Below are positions 1-6,531 of a DNA stretch of 12,128 bases, in pieces; position 1 is the stretch's first letter; every line of letters begins with the position of its first letter. Source of the stretch: Acidimicrobiia bacterium. Lineage in GTDB: Bacteria > Actinomycetota > Acidimicrobiia > Acidimicrobiales > Ilumatobacteraceae. Below the pieces are notes generated by a model. It searched no databases, was not told where the DNA came from, and was given only the letters and a program-made list of their open reading frames with translations. Made by a program: the position numbers and the translations under genes. Location of the stretch: the NCBI GenBank assembly GCA_013821025.1, contig JACDHN010000034.1, positions 1 through 12,128 of the forward strand. Direction: 5' to 3'.

Positions 1-310
1 TTTTGCCCTCCGCACAGGCGGCGGCGTCCGCAGGTGCCGAATCCGGTGGTGCCGAATCGGGTGGTGTCGAATCGGGTGATGTGGAATCAGGTGGCGTGGA
101 ATCGGGCGCCGTGGAATCGGGTGCTGTCGAATCGGGGGTCGTGGCAGCGGGTGGCGTGGCGTCGGATGGCGTCGTTCCAGGATCCCCGGTTGCCGACGAC
201 GTGACGGCGCTCGTCGGATCGGCGGCGTCATCGGAGTCTCCGCACGCGGCGAACGCCAACGAGGCCGCAACGGCCGCCGCCATCAACATGGTGCTGTTGC
301 TGTGTCGCAT
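1..310 (-). CDS. Secreted lipoprotein, N-terminal part (cut by window edge)
   Basis: Reading the minus strand from ATG at 310, the frame is open to the window edge (103 codons visible). Residues 1-23 look like a lipoprotein signal peptide: basic start (MRH), Ala-rich hydrophobic core, then FAAC with Cys23 as the likely lipidated residue and Gly-Asp after it. The Phe at -3 is a less common lipobox residue. Residues 24-58 are Thr/Ser/Ala/Asp-rich, residues 59-93 are seven Pro-Asp-Ser pentapeptides, and a second Cys (residue 99) precedes the cut, where a folded domain would begin. Such linkers tether extracytoplasmic domains to the membrane. A solute-binding protein of an ABC transporter is a plausible guess, but the domain is outside the window. 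A purine-rich stretch about 7 nt upstream could be the ribosome-binding site. The plus-strand reading here is antisense. Confidence 0.8.
   Translation of the reverse strand, partial: MRHSNSTMLMAAAVAASLAFAACGDSDDAADPTSAVTSSATGDPGTTPSDATPPAATTPDSTAPDSTAPDSTPPDSTSPDSTPPDSAPPDSAPADAAACAEGK
32..136 (-). repeat. Seven tandem 15-bp units encoding Pro-Asp-Ser pentapeptides
   Basis: Seven in-frame 15-bp units begin at minus-strand positions 136, 121, 106, 91, 76, 61 and 46. They encode PDSTA, PDSTA, PDSTP, PDSTS, PDSTP, PDSAP and PDSAP. Third positions differ between units, so the peptide is kept more strictly than the DNA. This suggests a maintained linker rather than a very recent DNA expansion. 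Repeat number could vary between strains through slippage. Confidence 0.88.
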
Positions 311-339
311 TCGAGCTCTCTTTCTCACGCCGTGGCCAA

Positions 340-345
340 AGGCTA
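340..345 (-). promoter_or_regulatory. Possible -10 box of the lipoprotein gene
   Basis: Minus-strand TAGCCT fits the actinobacterial TANNNT -10 pattern. It would place transcription start near 333 and leave a leader of about 20 nt carrying the purine-rich ribosome-binding stretch. No convincing -35 is visible. The 311-446 gap is thus a divergent control region shared with the exporter operon. Confidence 0.3.
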
Positions 346-408
346 ATCGCCCACCCGTCGCCGTCCGGTGGCCGAGGACTGCGCCGTCGCCGCGATCGAG
401 CGCGACGC

Positions 409-414
409 TAGGGT
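409..414 (+). promoter_or_regulatory. Possible -10 box (TAGGGT) for the exporter operon
   Basis: TAGGGT lies 6 nt before the GTG at 421, the same geometry seen ahead of other genes in this window. It predicts transcription starting at about 421, which is 26 nt upstream of the permease ATG. I see no clear -35 element. Confidence 0.4.
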
Positions 415-420
415 GCTCAG

Positions 421-450
421 GTGCGTGCGGGCCGACGCGAGACATCATGA
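421..450 (+). CDS. Possible leaderless 9-codon upstream ORF
   Basis: GTG at 421 opens a 9-codon frame (MRAGRRETS) ending in TGA at 448-450, which overlaps the permease ATG at 447-449 as ATGA. The GTG sits 6 nt after a TAGGGT box, so it could be the 5' end of a leaderless transcript. Leaderless short ORFs are known to be common in actinobacteria. If translated, ribosomes finishing here could reinitiate on the permease, which has only a weak GAG as a Shine-Dalgarno match. The peptide itself resembles nothing I know. Chance occurrence is possible for so short a frame. Confidence 0.3.
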   Translation: MRAGRRETS

Positions 451-1298
451 CAGTGCACGACCCGCTGGCCCGCCTCAAGCCCGTCAACCCAGAGCTCACG
501 TGGCGCCAGTACCTGCTCGAGATGTGGGATCGCCGTGACTTCGCGGTCGCCATGCCGATGGAGGACCTGCGGGCCACCCACTCCAACACGCTGCTCGGCA
601 ACCTCTGGCACCTGGGCAATCCGTTGCTCAACGTCGCCGTTTACTACCTCGTCTTCGGGGTGATCCTCAGCACCAGCCGAGGTGTCGACAACTTCATTCT
701 GTTCTTGACGATTGGCATCTTCACGTTCCACCTGACGTCGCGGTCGGTGCTCGGCGGCGCCACCTCGATCTCCTCCAACCAGGGGCTCATGCGCGCGATC
801 CGGTTCCCGCGGGCGCTGCTGCCGATCTCGATCGTGATCAGCCGTCTGCTGACCTTCGGCATCGAGCTCGGAGTGCTGGTCGCCGTGACACTGGCGACTG
901 GGGAGGGTGTGTCGCCACGCTGGCTGGCGGCGCCGTTCGTGCTCGGCGTGCACACGGCGCTCAACCTCGGCGGTGCGTTGATCGCCGCCCGGCTCAACGC
1001 CGCGTTCAGGGACGTTCAGCAGATCATCCCGTTCCTGTTCCATCTGCTGCGATATGTGAGTGGCGTGATGTTCCCGCTCGACCGGTTCCTTGACAGCTCT
1101 GGAGGTGAGTACCCGCTGATCCGCAGATTCGTCGAGCTCAACCCGATGGTTCCACTGATCGACCTCTACAGGTGGATGCTCATGGGTTCGGCGATCGACG
1201 TGGGCTCGGTGGTGCAACTCGTAGTCGTGTCTGCTGCGTTGTTGGTGTTCGGGTTCAGCTTCTTCCGTGGCGCGGAATGGCGGTACGGGCGGGCATGA
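447..1298 (+). CDS. Wzm-type ABC-2 permease for cell-surface polysaccharide export
   Basis: A 283-residue membrane protein of the ABC-2 family (Wzm/TagG/RfbD type), which forms the channel that moves a lipid-linked glycan across the cytoplasmic membrane. An amphipathic N-terminus (about 1-50) is followed by six likely membrane segments near 52-74, 83-100, 121-150, 160-182, 192-211 and 253-273. The LNPMVPLIDLYRWML stretch (231-245) matches the conserved Asn-Pro segment of these permeases. The length is normal for the family. The ATG at 447 was chosen because the upstream in-frame sequence is antisense to the lipoprotein and unlike a protein. The stop overlaps the start of the ATPase gene (ATGA), so the two are probably translationally coupled. 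The sequence resembles the actinobacterial galactan/O-antigen exporter branch. The exact glycan is unknown, because no glycosyltransferase genes lie nearby. Confidence 0.88.
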   Translation: MTVHDPLARLKPVNPELTWRQYLLEMWDRRDFAVAMPMEDLRATHSNTLLGNLWHLGNPLLNVAVYYLVFGVILSTSRGVDNFILFLTIGIFTFHLTSRSVLGGATSISSNQGLMRAIRFPRALLPISIVISRLLTFGIELGVLVAVTLATGEGVSPRWLAAPFVLGVHTALNLGGALIAARLNAAFRDVQQIIPFLFHLLRYVSGVMFPLDRFLDSSGGEYPLIRRFVELNPMVPLIDLYRWMLMGSAIDVGSVVQLVVVSAALLVFGFSFFRGAEWRYGRA

Positions 1299-2035
1299 CG
1301 CCGGAAAGCCGAGATGTCAGCATCCGGGTGCGAGACCTGCGCGTCGACTACGAGGTCTTCGACGATCGACGCGCCGGACTCCGCCAACGGCTGGTCACGA
1401 TGTCGGGCACGGGGCGGACCCTGGTGCACGCCGTGCGCGGTGTCTCGTTCGACGTCTGTGCGGGAGAGGCCGTCGGCGTGATCGGCAGCAATGGATCGGG
1501 CAAGTCGACGATGCTGGCGGCAGTGGCCGGGTTGCTGCCCCCGAGCGACGGCGAGATCCTGGTCTCGGACGAGCCAAAGCTGCTCGGCGTCGGCGCCACG
1601 CTGCTGCCACGGGCCTCGGGGTATCGCAACATCCGCCTCGGGTGTCTGGCACTCGGGATGTCGAACAACGAGGTCGACCAGCGGGTCGAAGAGATCATCG
1701 AGTTCACCGAGCTCGGTGAGGCCATCGACCGGCCGCTGCGCACCTACTCGTCGGGCATGCGTGCCAGGCTGCACTTCGCCATCGCCACCTCCGTCCACCC
1801 GCGGATCCTGCTGATCGATGAGGCCCTCGCCGTCGGTGATCGCCGATTCAGGAAGCGCTCCTCGAAGCGGATCGAGACCATGCTCGCCGGCGCCGGGACG
1901 GTGATGATGGCCACCCATGCGCCCGCCGAGATCCGCAAGCAGTGCAGCCGCGCCCTGTGGATCGAGCAGGGGGAGCTTCGCGCTGACGGACCGGCGGTCG
2001 AGGTGCTTCGTGAGTACCGCAGCTTCACCGGTTGA
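1295..2035 (+). CDS. Wzt/TagH-type ABC ATPase for polysaccharide export
   Basis: A 246-residue nucleotide-binding subunit partnering the permease. Walker A is GSNGSGKST at 64-72, the ABC signature is YSSGM at 151-155, Walker B is ILLIDE at 171-176, followed by ALAVGD, and the switch His is at about 208 (MATHAP). Where many ABC proteins have a Q-loop glutamine there is LLGVGATLLP (96-105), similar to the glycine-rich stretch in TagH/Wzt proteins. The protein ends soon after the ATPase fold, so it lacks the C-terminal glycan-binding domain of long Wzt proteins such as E. coli O9a. It should therefore be of the short type that exports without recognising a chain-terminating group. The start at 1295 gives the ATGA overlap; the open frame further upstream lies inside the permease gene. 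Confidence 0.9.
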   Translation: MTPESRDVSIRVRDLRVDYEVFDDRRAGLRQRLVTMSGTGRTLVHAVRGVSFDVCAGEAVGVIGSNGSGKSTMLAAVAGLLPPSDGEILVSDEPKLLGVGATLLPRASGYRNIRLGCLALGMSNNEVDQRVEEIIEFTELGEAIDRPLRTYSSGMRARLHFAIATSVHPRILLIDEALAVGDRRFRKRSSKRIETMLAGAGTVMMATHAPAEIRKQCSRALWIEQGELRADGPAVEVLREYRSFTG

Positions 2036-2044
2036 GCCCAGCCG

Positions 2045-4675
2045 TTAGCCGCCTGGCGAGCCGGACTGCGCCGCGTCCAGCGCCGACGCCACATCATCGC
2101 CGATGCCGACCAGACCGTCGGAGACCGCGGCCACGCCGTACAGGCGGGGTGCCGTCGTGGCGGCGGTGCCGGTGACGATGATCGGGCGCACCCACGCCAG
2201 CCCGCCGTCCACCAGCACCGGTGTCATCGGGCCGAACTGCACCCGCGAGCCGTCGACGTTGTTCAAACCCTCGAACACCCTGGCCAGCTCAGGATCGGCG
2301 TCGATCGCGCTCTGGGCCACCAGTGGCGTCGCCAGCTGCCGCCCGGCGTCGCGGTCGAAGGCCACGAGTCGGAGCCTGGTCGGCGAGTCGTGATTGCCGA
2401 TCGCCAGCGCCGCCAGCTCGTTGCGCACCGAAGCGGCGTTGGTGGCGTCGCCGGGGCCGTAAGGCCGTATCGACACCCAATCACCGCCACTGTCGCCGCC
2501 GCCCGGCAAGAACATCCACACCGCTGGTGACGCTCCCTCACCCTGCTGGCCAACGCCGGACGACGCCGCCGGGGCGATCGACCACTCGTCGGTGCCGTTG
2601 AACAGGCTCTCGGGCGAGTCAACGTGGTATCGGCCGAGCATGGTGGTCTGCACGGTCATCAAATCGATGGGGTAGCGAAGATGGTCCGTGATCTCGTCGG
2701 GCATCGAGGACATCGGCTCGATCAGGCCGGGAAAGATGTCGATCCACGCCGCCAGGATCGGGTCCTCGGCGTCTTCGGCGCCTTCGTTGCCCTCAGCTGT
2801 GCGGTAGAGGTGCACGGTGCCGTCGTAGCCGTCGACGGTCGCTCTGACCGAGGCCTGGAGGTAGTTGAACGCGCCCCCTGCGAGGCCGCTGGAGCTCGAC
2901 AACCCGGCGGTCGGTGCGAACTGCGAGTACGGATAGCGCGCCGACGTCGTGTAGCCGTCGGCCACCCAGATGATTCGGTCCTCGGAGATCACCGGGTATG
3001 GATCGCTGCCGAAGCGCAGGAACGGTGCCACCGCTTCGAGCCGTTCGACGACGCCCCGGCGATACAACAGCTGGGAGTCGCTGGTCAGCTCTGCGGAGAA
3101 CAGCGGCTCGATCTCGTTCTCGGCCACCGACAACGCCAACCGGCTGAACCACGACTCGAGCTCGATGCCCGTCGAGCCCTCGAAGCGGGTGCCGTCGGAC
3201 TCGCTCCGTTTGGTGCCCACGATCGCATACCAGTCGTCGAGGCCCTCACCGAAGTAGAGCTGCGGGCGACGAGGCGTCAACTCTGCTGCCTCCTCGAGGG
3301 CCGACGTGTCGGGACGCCCGTCGTTGGCCGGCACGTCGGCCGGCACCGTGACGATGCCGTCGCCATGGGTGTACACGAGATGTTCTTGCACCCAGCCTTG
3401 TTCTGGGAGGTCGCCGCGGCTGGCGTGACGCGCTGCGAGCATCACCGGACGCCTCACGCCGTCGATCTCGTAGCGGTCGAGGTGCACACGGGTGATGCGG
3501 TTCCCGGTGGTGCCCTGCAGCACCTGCAGCGGCTCGACGAGCTGGTCGGTGGTGAACAGTGGCACCCGCTCGACATCGGCCAGCGACGCGGCGTCGAGGT
3601 CGCCGGTGAGTCCGTCGACCACAGAGGCCCGCTCCACCTCGACATCGTCGAGTCCGTAGGCCGCCTTGGTGGCGTCGAGGTTGTGCTCGATGTACGGAAG
3701 CTGACGAGCGCCCTCTGCTGGCGTGACGACGTACTTCTGCACCATCGCAGGAACGACGGCGAGCAGCAGCAGGTGCAACATCGCCCAGAGACCGACGATC
3801 GTCAACGATGCTCGCCACCTTCCGGTCCGGCTTGCCAGCACCAGCGCGAAGCCGGTGGCGATGGCGACAACCGCCAGCACCCACATCGCCGGAGCGATCA
3901 CCCGCAGCTCGACGAAGCCGGGGCCGTCGAACGCTCCGGTGCGGCTCGTGGCCAGTGACGGGCGCCGCACGAGCACGTAGTCCAGGGCGCTGACCGCTGC
4001 GAACGCCGCCGCGAGCAGGGCCAGGTGGGCGAGCGCAGGAGCCGACGATCGGCGGCCGCGCAGCGGCAGGCGGATGGCCCCGCCGACGATGTGACCGAAC
4101 AACGAGATGATCGCCGCGGCGATCAAAAGACCGCGCAACCAGGTGCTGACCACAGCCAGGAACGGCAACCGGAACAGGTGATTCCCCAGATCGCCGCCCA
4201 GCTCGGGGACGTCCACGCCGAGCGATGGGCCGTTACGGAAGAGCAGCCACGTCTGCCACTCGTCCATCGCTGACGAGGCGATGCGCTCGGTGAGCACCAC
4301 GGTGATGATGATCAGCAGCCATCGGTGCGCCGGGCCCATGCGCCGCACGTACCAGCGAACGGGCGTCGACAGAGGTGCGTCGTCGACCGGAGCGCTGCGC
4401 AGGACCGCACGGACCGACAGACCGATCGTCGTCGCCGTGATCAGCCCGGCGACAACCGCCAGCTGCAGCTTGGCGGTTGTCATGACCGACCAGATCGGGG
4501 CGTCGGTCACGCTGTCGTACCACCAACGATCGAGCACGACCGTGGCGCCGAGACGCGCAGCCCGGTAGAGCGCGTACAAGGCAACAACGATGATGGCGAG
4601 CAGCCTTTGGGCACGGGTCCGGCGCCGCAACCAGTCGACGATCGGGAACGGACGCGCCGAGGAGCGTGTGTGCAT
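2045..4675 (-). CDS. UPF0182 family membrane protein
   Basis: An 876-residue protein of the UPF0182 (COG1615) family, whose function is not established. The N-terminal third holds about seven hydrophobic segments (near 24-44, 68-90, 117-137, 169-195, 213-234, 260-283 and 291-312). From about 314 to the end is a large hydrophilic domain, presumably extracytoplasmic. Family hallmarks are the HNLDATKAAYGL stretch (331-342) and IIWVADGYTTSARYPYSQ (568-585). Glu/Asp-rich and Gly-rich patches occur at about 627-639 and 725-731. I chose ATG 4675 because a TAGGGT box lies 8 nt upstream, giving a leaderless start. A GTG at 4738 would add 21 residues unlike the family. The gene converges on the exporter ATPase with 9 bp between stops and diverges from the TetR gene. 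Confidence 0.9.
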   Translation of the reverse strand: MHTRSSARPFPIVDWLRRRTRAQRLLAIIVVALYALYRAARLGATVVLDRWWYDSVTDAPIWSVMTTAKLQLAVVAGLITATTIGLSVRAVLRSAPVDDAPLSTPVRWYVRRMGPAHRWLLIIITVVLTERIASSAMDEWQTWLLFRNGPSLGVDVPELGGDLGNHLFRLPFLAVVSTWLRGLLIAAAIISLFGHIVGGAIRLPLRGRRSSAPALAHLALLAAAFAAVSALDYVLVRRPSLATSRTGAFDGPGFVELRVIAPAMWVLAVVAIATGFALVLASRTGRWRASLTIVGLWAMLHLLLLAVVPAMVQKYVVTPAEGARQLPYIEHNLDATKAAYGLDDVEVERASVVDGLTGDLDAASLADVERVPLFTTDQLVEPLQVLQGTTGNRITRVHLDRYEIDGVRRPVMLAARHASRGDLPEQGWVQEHLVYTHGDGIVTVPADVPANDGRPDTSALEEAAELTPRRPQLYFGEGLDDWYAIVGTKRSESDGTRFEGSTGIELESWFSRLALSVAENEIEPLFSAELTSDSQLLYRRGVVERLEAVAPFLRFGSDPYPVISEDRIIWVADGYTTSARYPYSQFAPTAGLSSSSGLAGGAFNYLQASVRATVDGYDGTVHLYRTAEGNEGAEDAEDPILAAWIDIFPGLIEPMSSMPDEITDHLRYPIDLMTVQTTMLGRYHVDSPESLFNGTDEWSIAPAASSGVGQQGEGASPAVWMFLPGGGDSGGDWVSIRPYGPGDATNAASVRNELAALAIGNHDSPTRLRLVAFDRDAGRQLATPLVAQSAIDADPELARVFEGLNNVDGSRVQFGPMTPVLVDGGLAWVRPIIVTGTAATTAPRLYGVAAVSDGLVGIGDDVASALDAAQSGSPGG

Positions 4676-4683
4676 CGGGGGAG

Positions 4684-4689
4684 ACCCTA
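4684..4689 (-). promoter_or_regulatory. Possible -10 box of the UPF0182 gene, leaderless start
   Basis: Minus-strand TAGGGT is followed by 8 nt and then the ATG at 4675. This predicts transcription starting at or next to the start codon. No Shine-Dalgarno sequence precedes the ATG, which fits leaderless translation. No good -35 match is visible. Confidence 0.45.
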
Positions 4690-4738
4690 GGCCGCAGGGG
4701 TCAGCGCACCCCGTCGACAGCAGTGCGTCGGCCGCCAC

Positions 4739-4767
4739 TTGACAGTGAGACGAATATGTCTTAGTGT
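4739..4767 (+). promoter_or_regulatory. Near-consensus promoter of the TetR-diiron unit, leaderless
   Basis: A perfect -35 TTGACA (4739-4744), a 17-nt spacer and a -10 TAGTGT (4762-4767) form the best promoter in the window. The -10 ends 7 nt before the ATG at 4775, so transcription should begin at or just before the start codon. This also argues against the TTG at 4739 as a start, since it is part of the -35. Confidence 0.7.
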
Positions 4768-4771
4768 CTCA
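4746..4771. promoter_or_regulatory. Possible TetR operator overlapping the promoter
   Basis: A perfect 6-bp inverted repeat, TGAGAC (4746-4751) and GTCTCA (4766-4771), has arms spaced by 14 nt. A nested AGAC (4748-4751) and GTCT (4758-4761) pair shares the left arm. The site covers the spacer and -10 box, where a bound repressor would block RNA polymerase. Autoregulation by the adjacent TetR protein is the simplest inference. The UPF0182 start lies about 70 bp away and could also be affected. Confidence 0.45.
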
Positions 4772-4774
4772 GCC

Positions 4775-5341
4775 ATGCTCGACGATCAAGTCTTCGACGC
4801 CATCAAGTGCTGCTGTGAGCGCTGGGGGCTGTCGAAGGTGTCTGTCGACGACGTGGCCCTAGAGTCGGGCGTGTCCAGGGCGACGCTGTACCGGCTCTTT
4901 CCTGGGGGCAAGGACGCCATGCTCGAGGCCTACAAGGTGCGCGAGTTGGAGGAGTTCTTCGACCGCCTGCGCACCGAGATCGACAACGTCCACTCGTTCG
5001 AGGACCTGCTGGTCGCCGCCGTCGTGCACTCCACCCGCGATCTGCGCGCCGACCAGCACCTGGCGACGATGCTTGCCTCAGAACCCGGCACGATGATCGA
5101 GAGCCTGACGGTCGACAGCATGCCGCGCATCATCGAGGCCGCGACGTCGTTCCTGGCCCCGCTGGCCGAGCAGTACGTCGATCGGGCGACGGCCCGAGCC
5201 GCCATCGACCTGCTCTCGCGGCTCACGCTGTCGTACTTCCTGGCGCCGAGCGAGGGCGTCGACCTCGGCGACGCCGAGCAGGCCCGCCGATTCCTGACCC
5301 CATTCCTCACCGCATTCGTCAACCCTCCATCCCTCGTCTGA
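4775..5341 (+). CDS. TetR/AcrR-family transcriptional regulator
   Basis: A 188-residue regulator. Residues 1-50 form the TetR N-terminal DNA-binding domain, with a helix-turn-helix in VSVDDVALESGVSRATLYRLF (22-42) and the typical GGKDAML after it. The rest is a helical ligand-binding and dimerisation region with no recognisable ligand signature. Length is normal for the family. Three consecutive cysteines at 12-14, in helix 1, are unusual and might make the protein sensitive to thiol chemistry, but that is speculation. ATG 4775 is chosen because the promoter places the transcript start there. The diiron gene follows after 21 nt in the same direction, so this is probably its regulator, acting at the possible operator at 4746-4771. 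Confidence 0.88.
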   Translation: MLDDQVFDAIKCCCERWGLSKVSVDDVALESGVSRATLYRLFPGGKDAMLEAYKVRELEEFFDRLRTEIDNVHSFEDLLVAAVVHSTRDLRADQHLATMLASEPGTMIESLTVDSMPRIIEAATSFLAPLAEQYVDRATARAAIDLLSRLTLSYFLAPSEGVDLGDAEQARRFLTPFLTAFVNPPSLV

Positions 5342-5349
5342 CACCAAAT

Positions 5350-5354
5350 AGGAG
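5350..5354 (+). promoter_or_regulatory. Strong ribosome-binding site of the diiron gene
   Basis: AGGAG lies 8 nt before the ATG at 5363. It is the clearest Shine-Dalgarno sequence in the window, as expected for an internal operon gene that cannot be leaderless, and it fixes the start. Confidence 0.75.
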
Positions 5355-5362
5355 CCAACGCC

Positions 5363-6493
5363 ATGACCGTCACCCATTCCTCCAACCAGGAGATTCTCGG
5401 CCGGGAGGAGCTCGACGACATCGAGGCCATCCTCGCCGTCACGAACACCGACGTTGACGAGATCGAGCACATCGTCAAGGACAACGCCGACGCATTGTTC
5501 ACGTGGGACTACACGCTGGCGCGCCCGGCGCTGCGCAAGCTGTACGAGAAGTCGAAGAACAGCCAGTGGAACGGCGCCACCGACCTGGCGTGGGACACCC
5601 CCGTCGACATCGAAAAGGTGATCGCCGACGATCAAGCCAACGCTCTCGGGTTCGACACCGAGTTCTACGCCGACAGCGTCGTCGGCAACTGGGACGAAGC
5701 CAAGTGGCAGGAGTTCGGCATCGACCAGCGGCGCTGGATGCTCTCGCAGTTCCTCCACGGCGAGCAGGGCGCGCTGCTGTGCACGGCGAAGATCACCGAA
5801 ACCGTGCCGTGGTACGACGCCAAGCTGTACGCCGCCCAGCAGGTGGTAGACGAGGCCCGCCACGTCGAGGTGTTCGGCCGCTACCTCGAGGAGAAGTGGG
5901 AGGGCAACTTCGTCGTCAACTCTCACCTGCGGATGCTGCTCGACGACATCATCGAGGACAGCCGCTGGGACATGACCTACCTCGGCATGCAGATCATGGT
6001 GGAGGGGCTTGCCCTCGCCGCCTTCGGGTTCATGCGCCAGCTCACCACCGAGCCGCTGCTGAGCCAGATGCTGCGGTACGTCATGGCCGACGAGGCTCGC
6101 CATGTGGCGTTCGGCGTGCTGTCGCTCAAGGAGGTCTACGACGGCATGAGCGACGCCGAGTTGAAGGATCGCCAGGAGTTCGCCTACGAGGCCGCCGTGC
6201 GCATGCGCGACCGTTTCTTGTCCCAGGAGGTGTGGGAGCTCCACGGCGTCAACCCTCGCGACATCGTGCCGGTCGTGCTGCAGGACCCGACGCGGGCGCT
6301 GTTTCAGCAGATGCTGTTCACCAAGATCGTGCCGAACTGCAAGAAGCTCGGCCTGCTCGACCGCAACGAGTCGTGGCTGCGCCACCGCTTCGAGGAGATG
6401 GGCGTGATCCAGTTCGAGGATCTCGAGGACACCGGCGAGGAGTACGCCAAGTTCGACATCGAGGCCACTGCCGAGCCCGTCGCCGGCGCCTGA
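5363..6493 (+). CDS. Ferritin-like diiron-carboxylate protein, probable oxidase/oxygenase
   Basis: A 376-residue protein with a ferritin/ribonucleotide-reductase-like four-helix fold. The six expected iron ligands are all present: Glu134 (HGEQG), Glu164 and His167 (first DEARH), Glu214 (MVEGL), and Glu244 and His247 (second DEARH). Two exact DEARH motifs 80 residues apart are diagnostic of a dinuclear iron site. The N-terminal LYEKSKNSQWN stretch (60-70) resembles actinobacterial members annotated only as ferritin-like domain proteins, distantly related to the AurF N-oxygenases and R2-like oxidases. No signal peptide is present, so it should be cytoplasmic. The substrate is unknown; O2-dependent oxidation of an organic molecule is more likely than iron storage given the length. 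It follows the TetR gene by 21 nt and is likely co-transcribed and repressed by it. Confidence 0.85.
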   Translation: MTVTHSSNQEILGREELDDIEAILAVTNTDVDEIEHIVKDNADALFTWDYTLARPALRKLYEKSKNSQWNGATDLAWDTPVDIEKVIADDQANALGFDTEFYADSVVGNWDEAKWQEFGIDQRRWMLSQFLHGEQGALLCTAKITETVPWYDAKLYAAQQVVDEARHVEVFGRYLEEKWEGNFVVNSHLRMLLDDIIEDSRWDMTYLGMQIMVEGLALAAFGFMRQLTTEPLLSQMLRYVMADEARHVAFGVLSLKEVYDGMSDAELKDRQEFAYEAAVRMRDRFLSQEVWELHGVNPRDIVPVVLQDPTRALFQQMLFTKIVPNCKKLGLLDRNESWLRHRFEEMGVIQFEDLEDTGEEYAKFDIEATAEPVAGA

Positions 6494-6531
6494 CCGCGAG
6501 TCGGCGGTAGGTCAAGGTTCCGCCGACGGTC
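6492..6531 (+). terminator. Hairpin after the diiron gene, probable terminator
   Basis: An 8-bp perfect GC-rich stem (6500-6507 with 6520-6527) with a 12-nt loop is extended across a bulge by GACC (6492-6495) with GGTC (6528-6531). It begins at the stop codon. There is no T-run, so termination would be of the U-poor kind often proposed for actinobacteria. It also lies at the 3' end of the DUF222-like fragment on the other strand and could serve both. Confidence 0.5.

Noticed and set aside
3..446. Plus-strand extension of the permease frame with a Glu-Ser-Gly repeat
   Set aside because: It is the antisense of the lipoprotein signal peptide and its Pro-Asp-Ser repeats. The permease family begins near the ATG at 447.
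2036..2044. Terminator between the converging ATPase and UPF0182 genes
   Set aside because: Only 9 bp separate the stops and no good stem is visible there. Any terminator would have to lie inside the opposing gene.
2624..3958. 444-residue plus-strand open frame
   Set aside because: It lies wholly inside the UPF0182 gene on the opposite strand, has His/Arg/Gln-rich composition typical of antisense frames in GC-rich DNA, and shows no family motif.
4676..4738. GTG start at 4738 for the UPF0182 protein
   Set aside because: The added 21 residues do not look like the family N-terminus, and the region holds the TAGGGT -10 box for the start at 4675.
4739..4774. TTG start at 4739 for the TetR regulator
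   Set aside because: This TTG is the first part of a perfect -35 TTGACA, and the predicted transcript begins at or near ATG 4775.
5078..6385. 435-residue minus-strand open frame
   Set aside because: It is antisense to the TetR and diiron genes, whose motifs are complete, and its composition (His, Val, Gln, Leu repeats) is that of a shadow frame.
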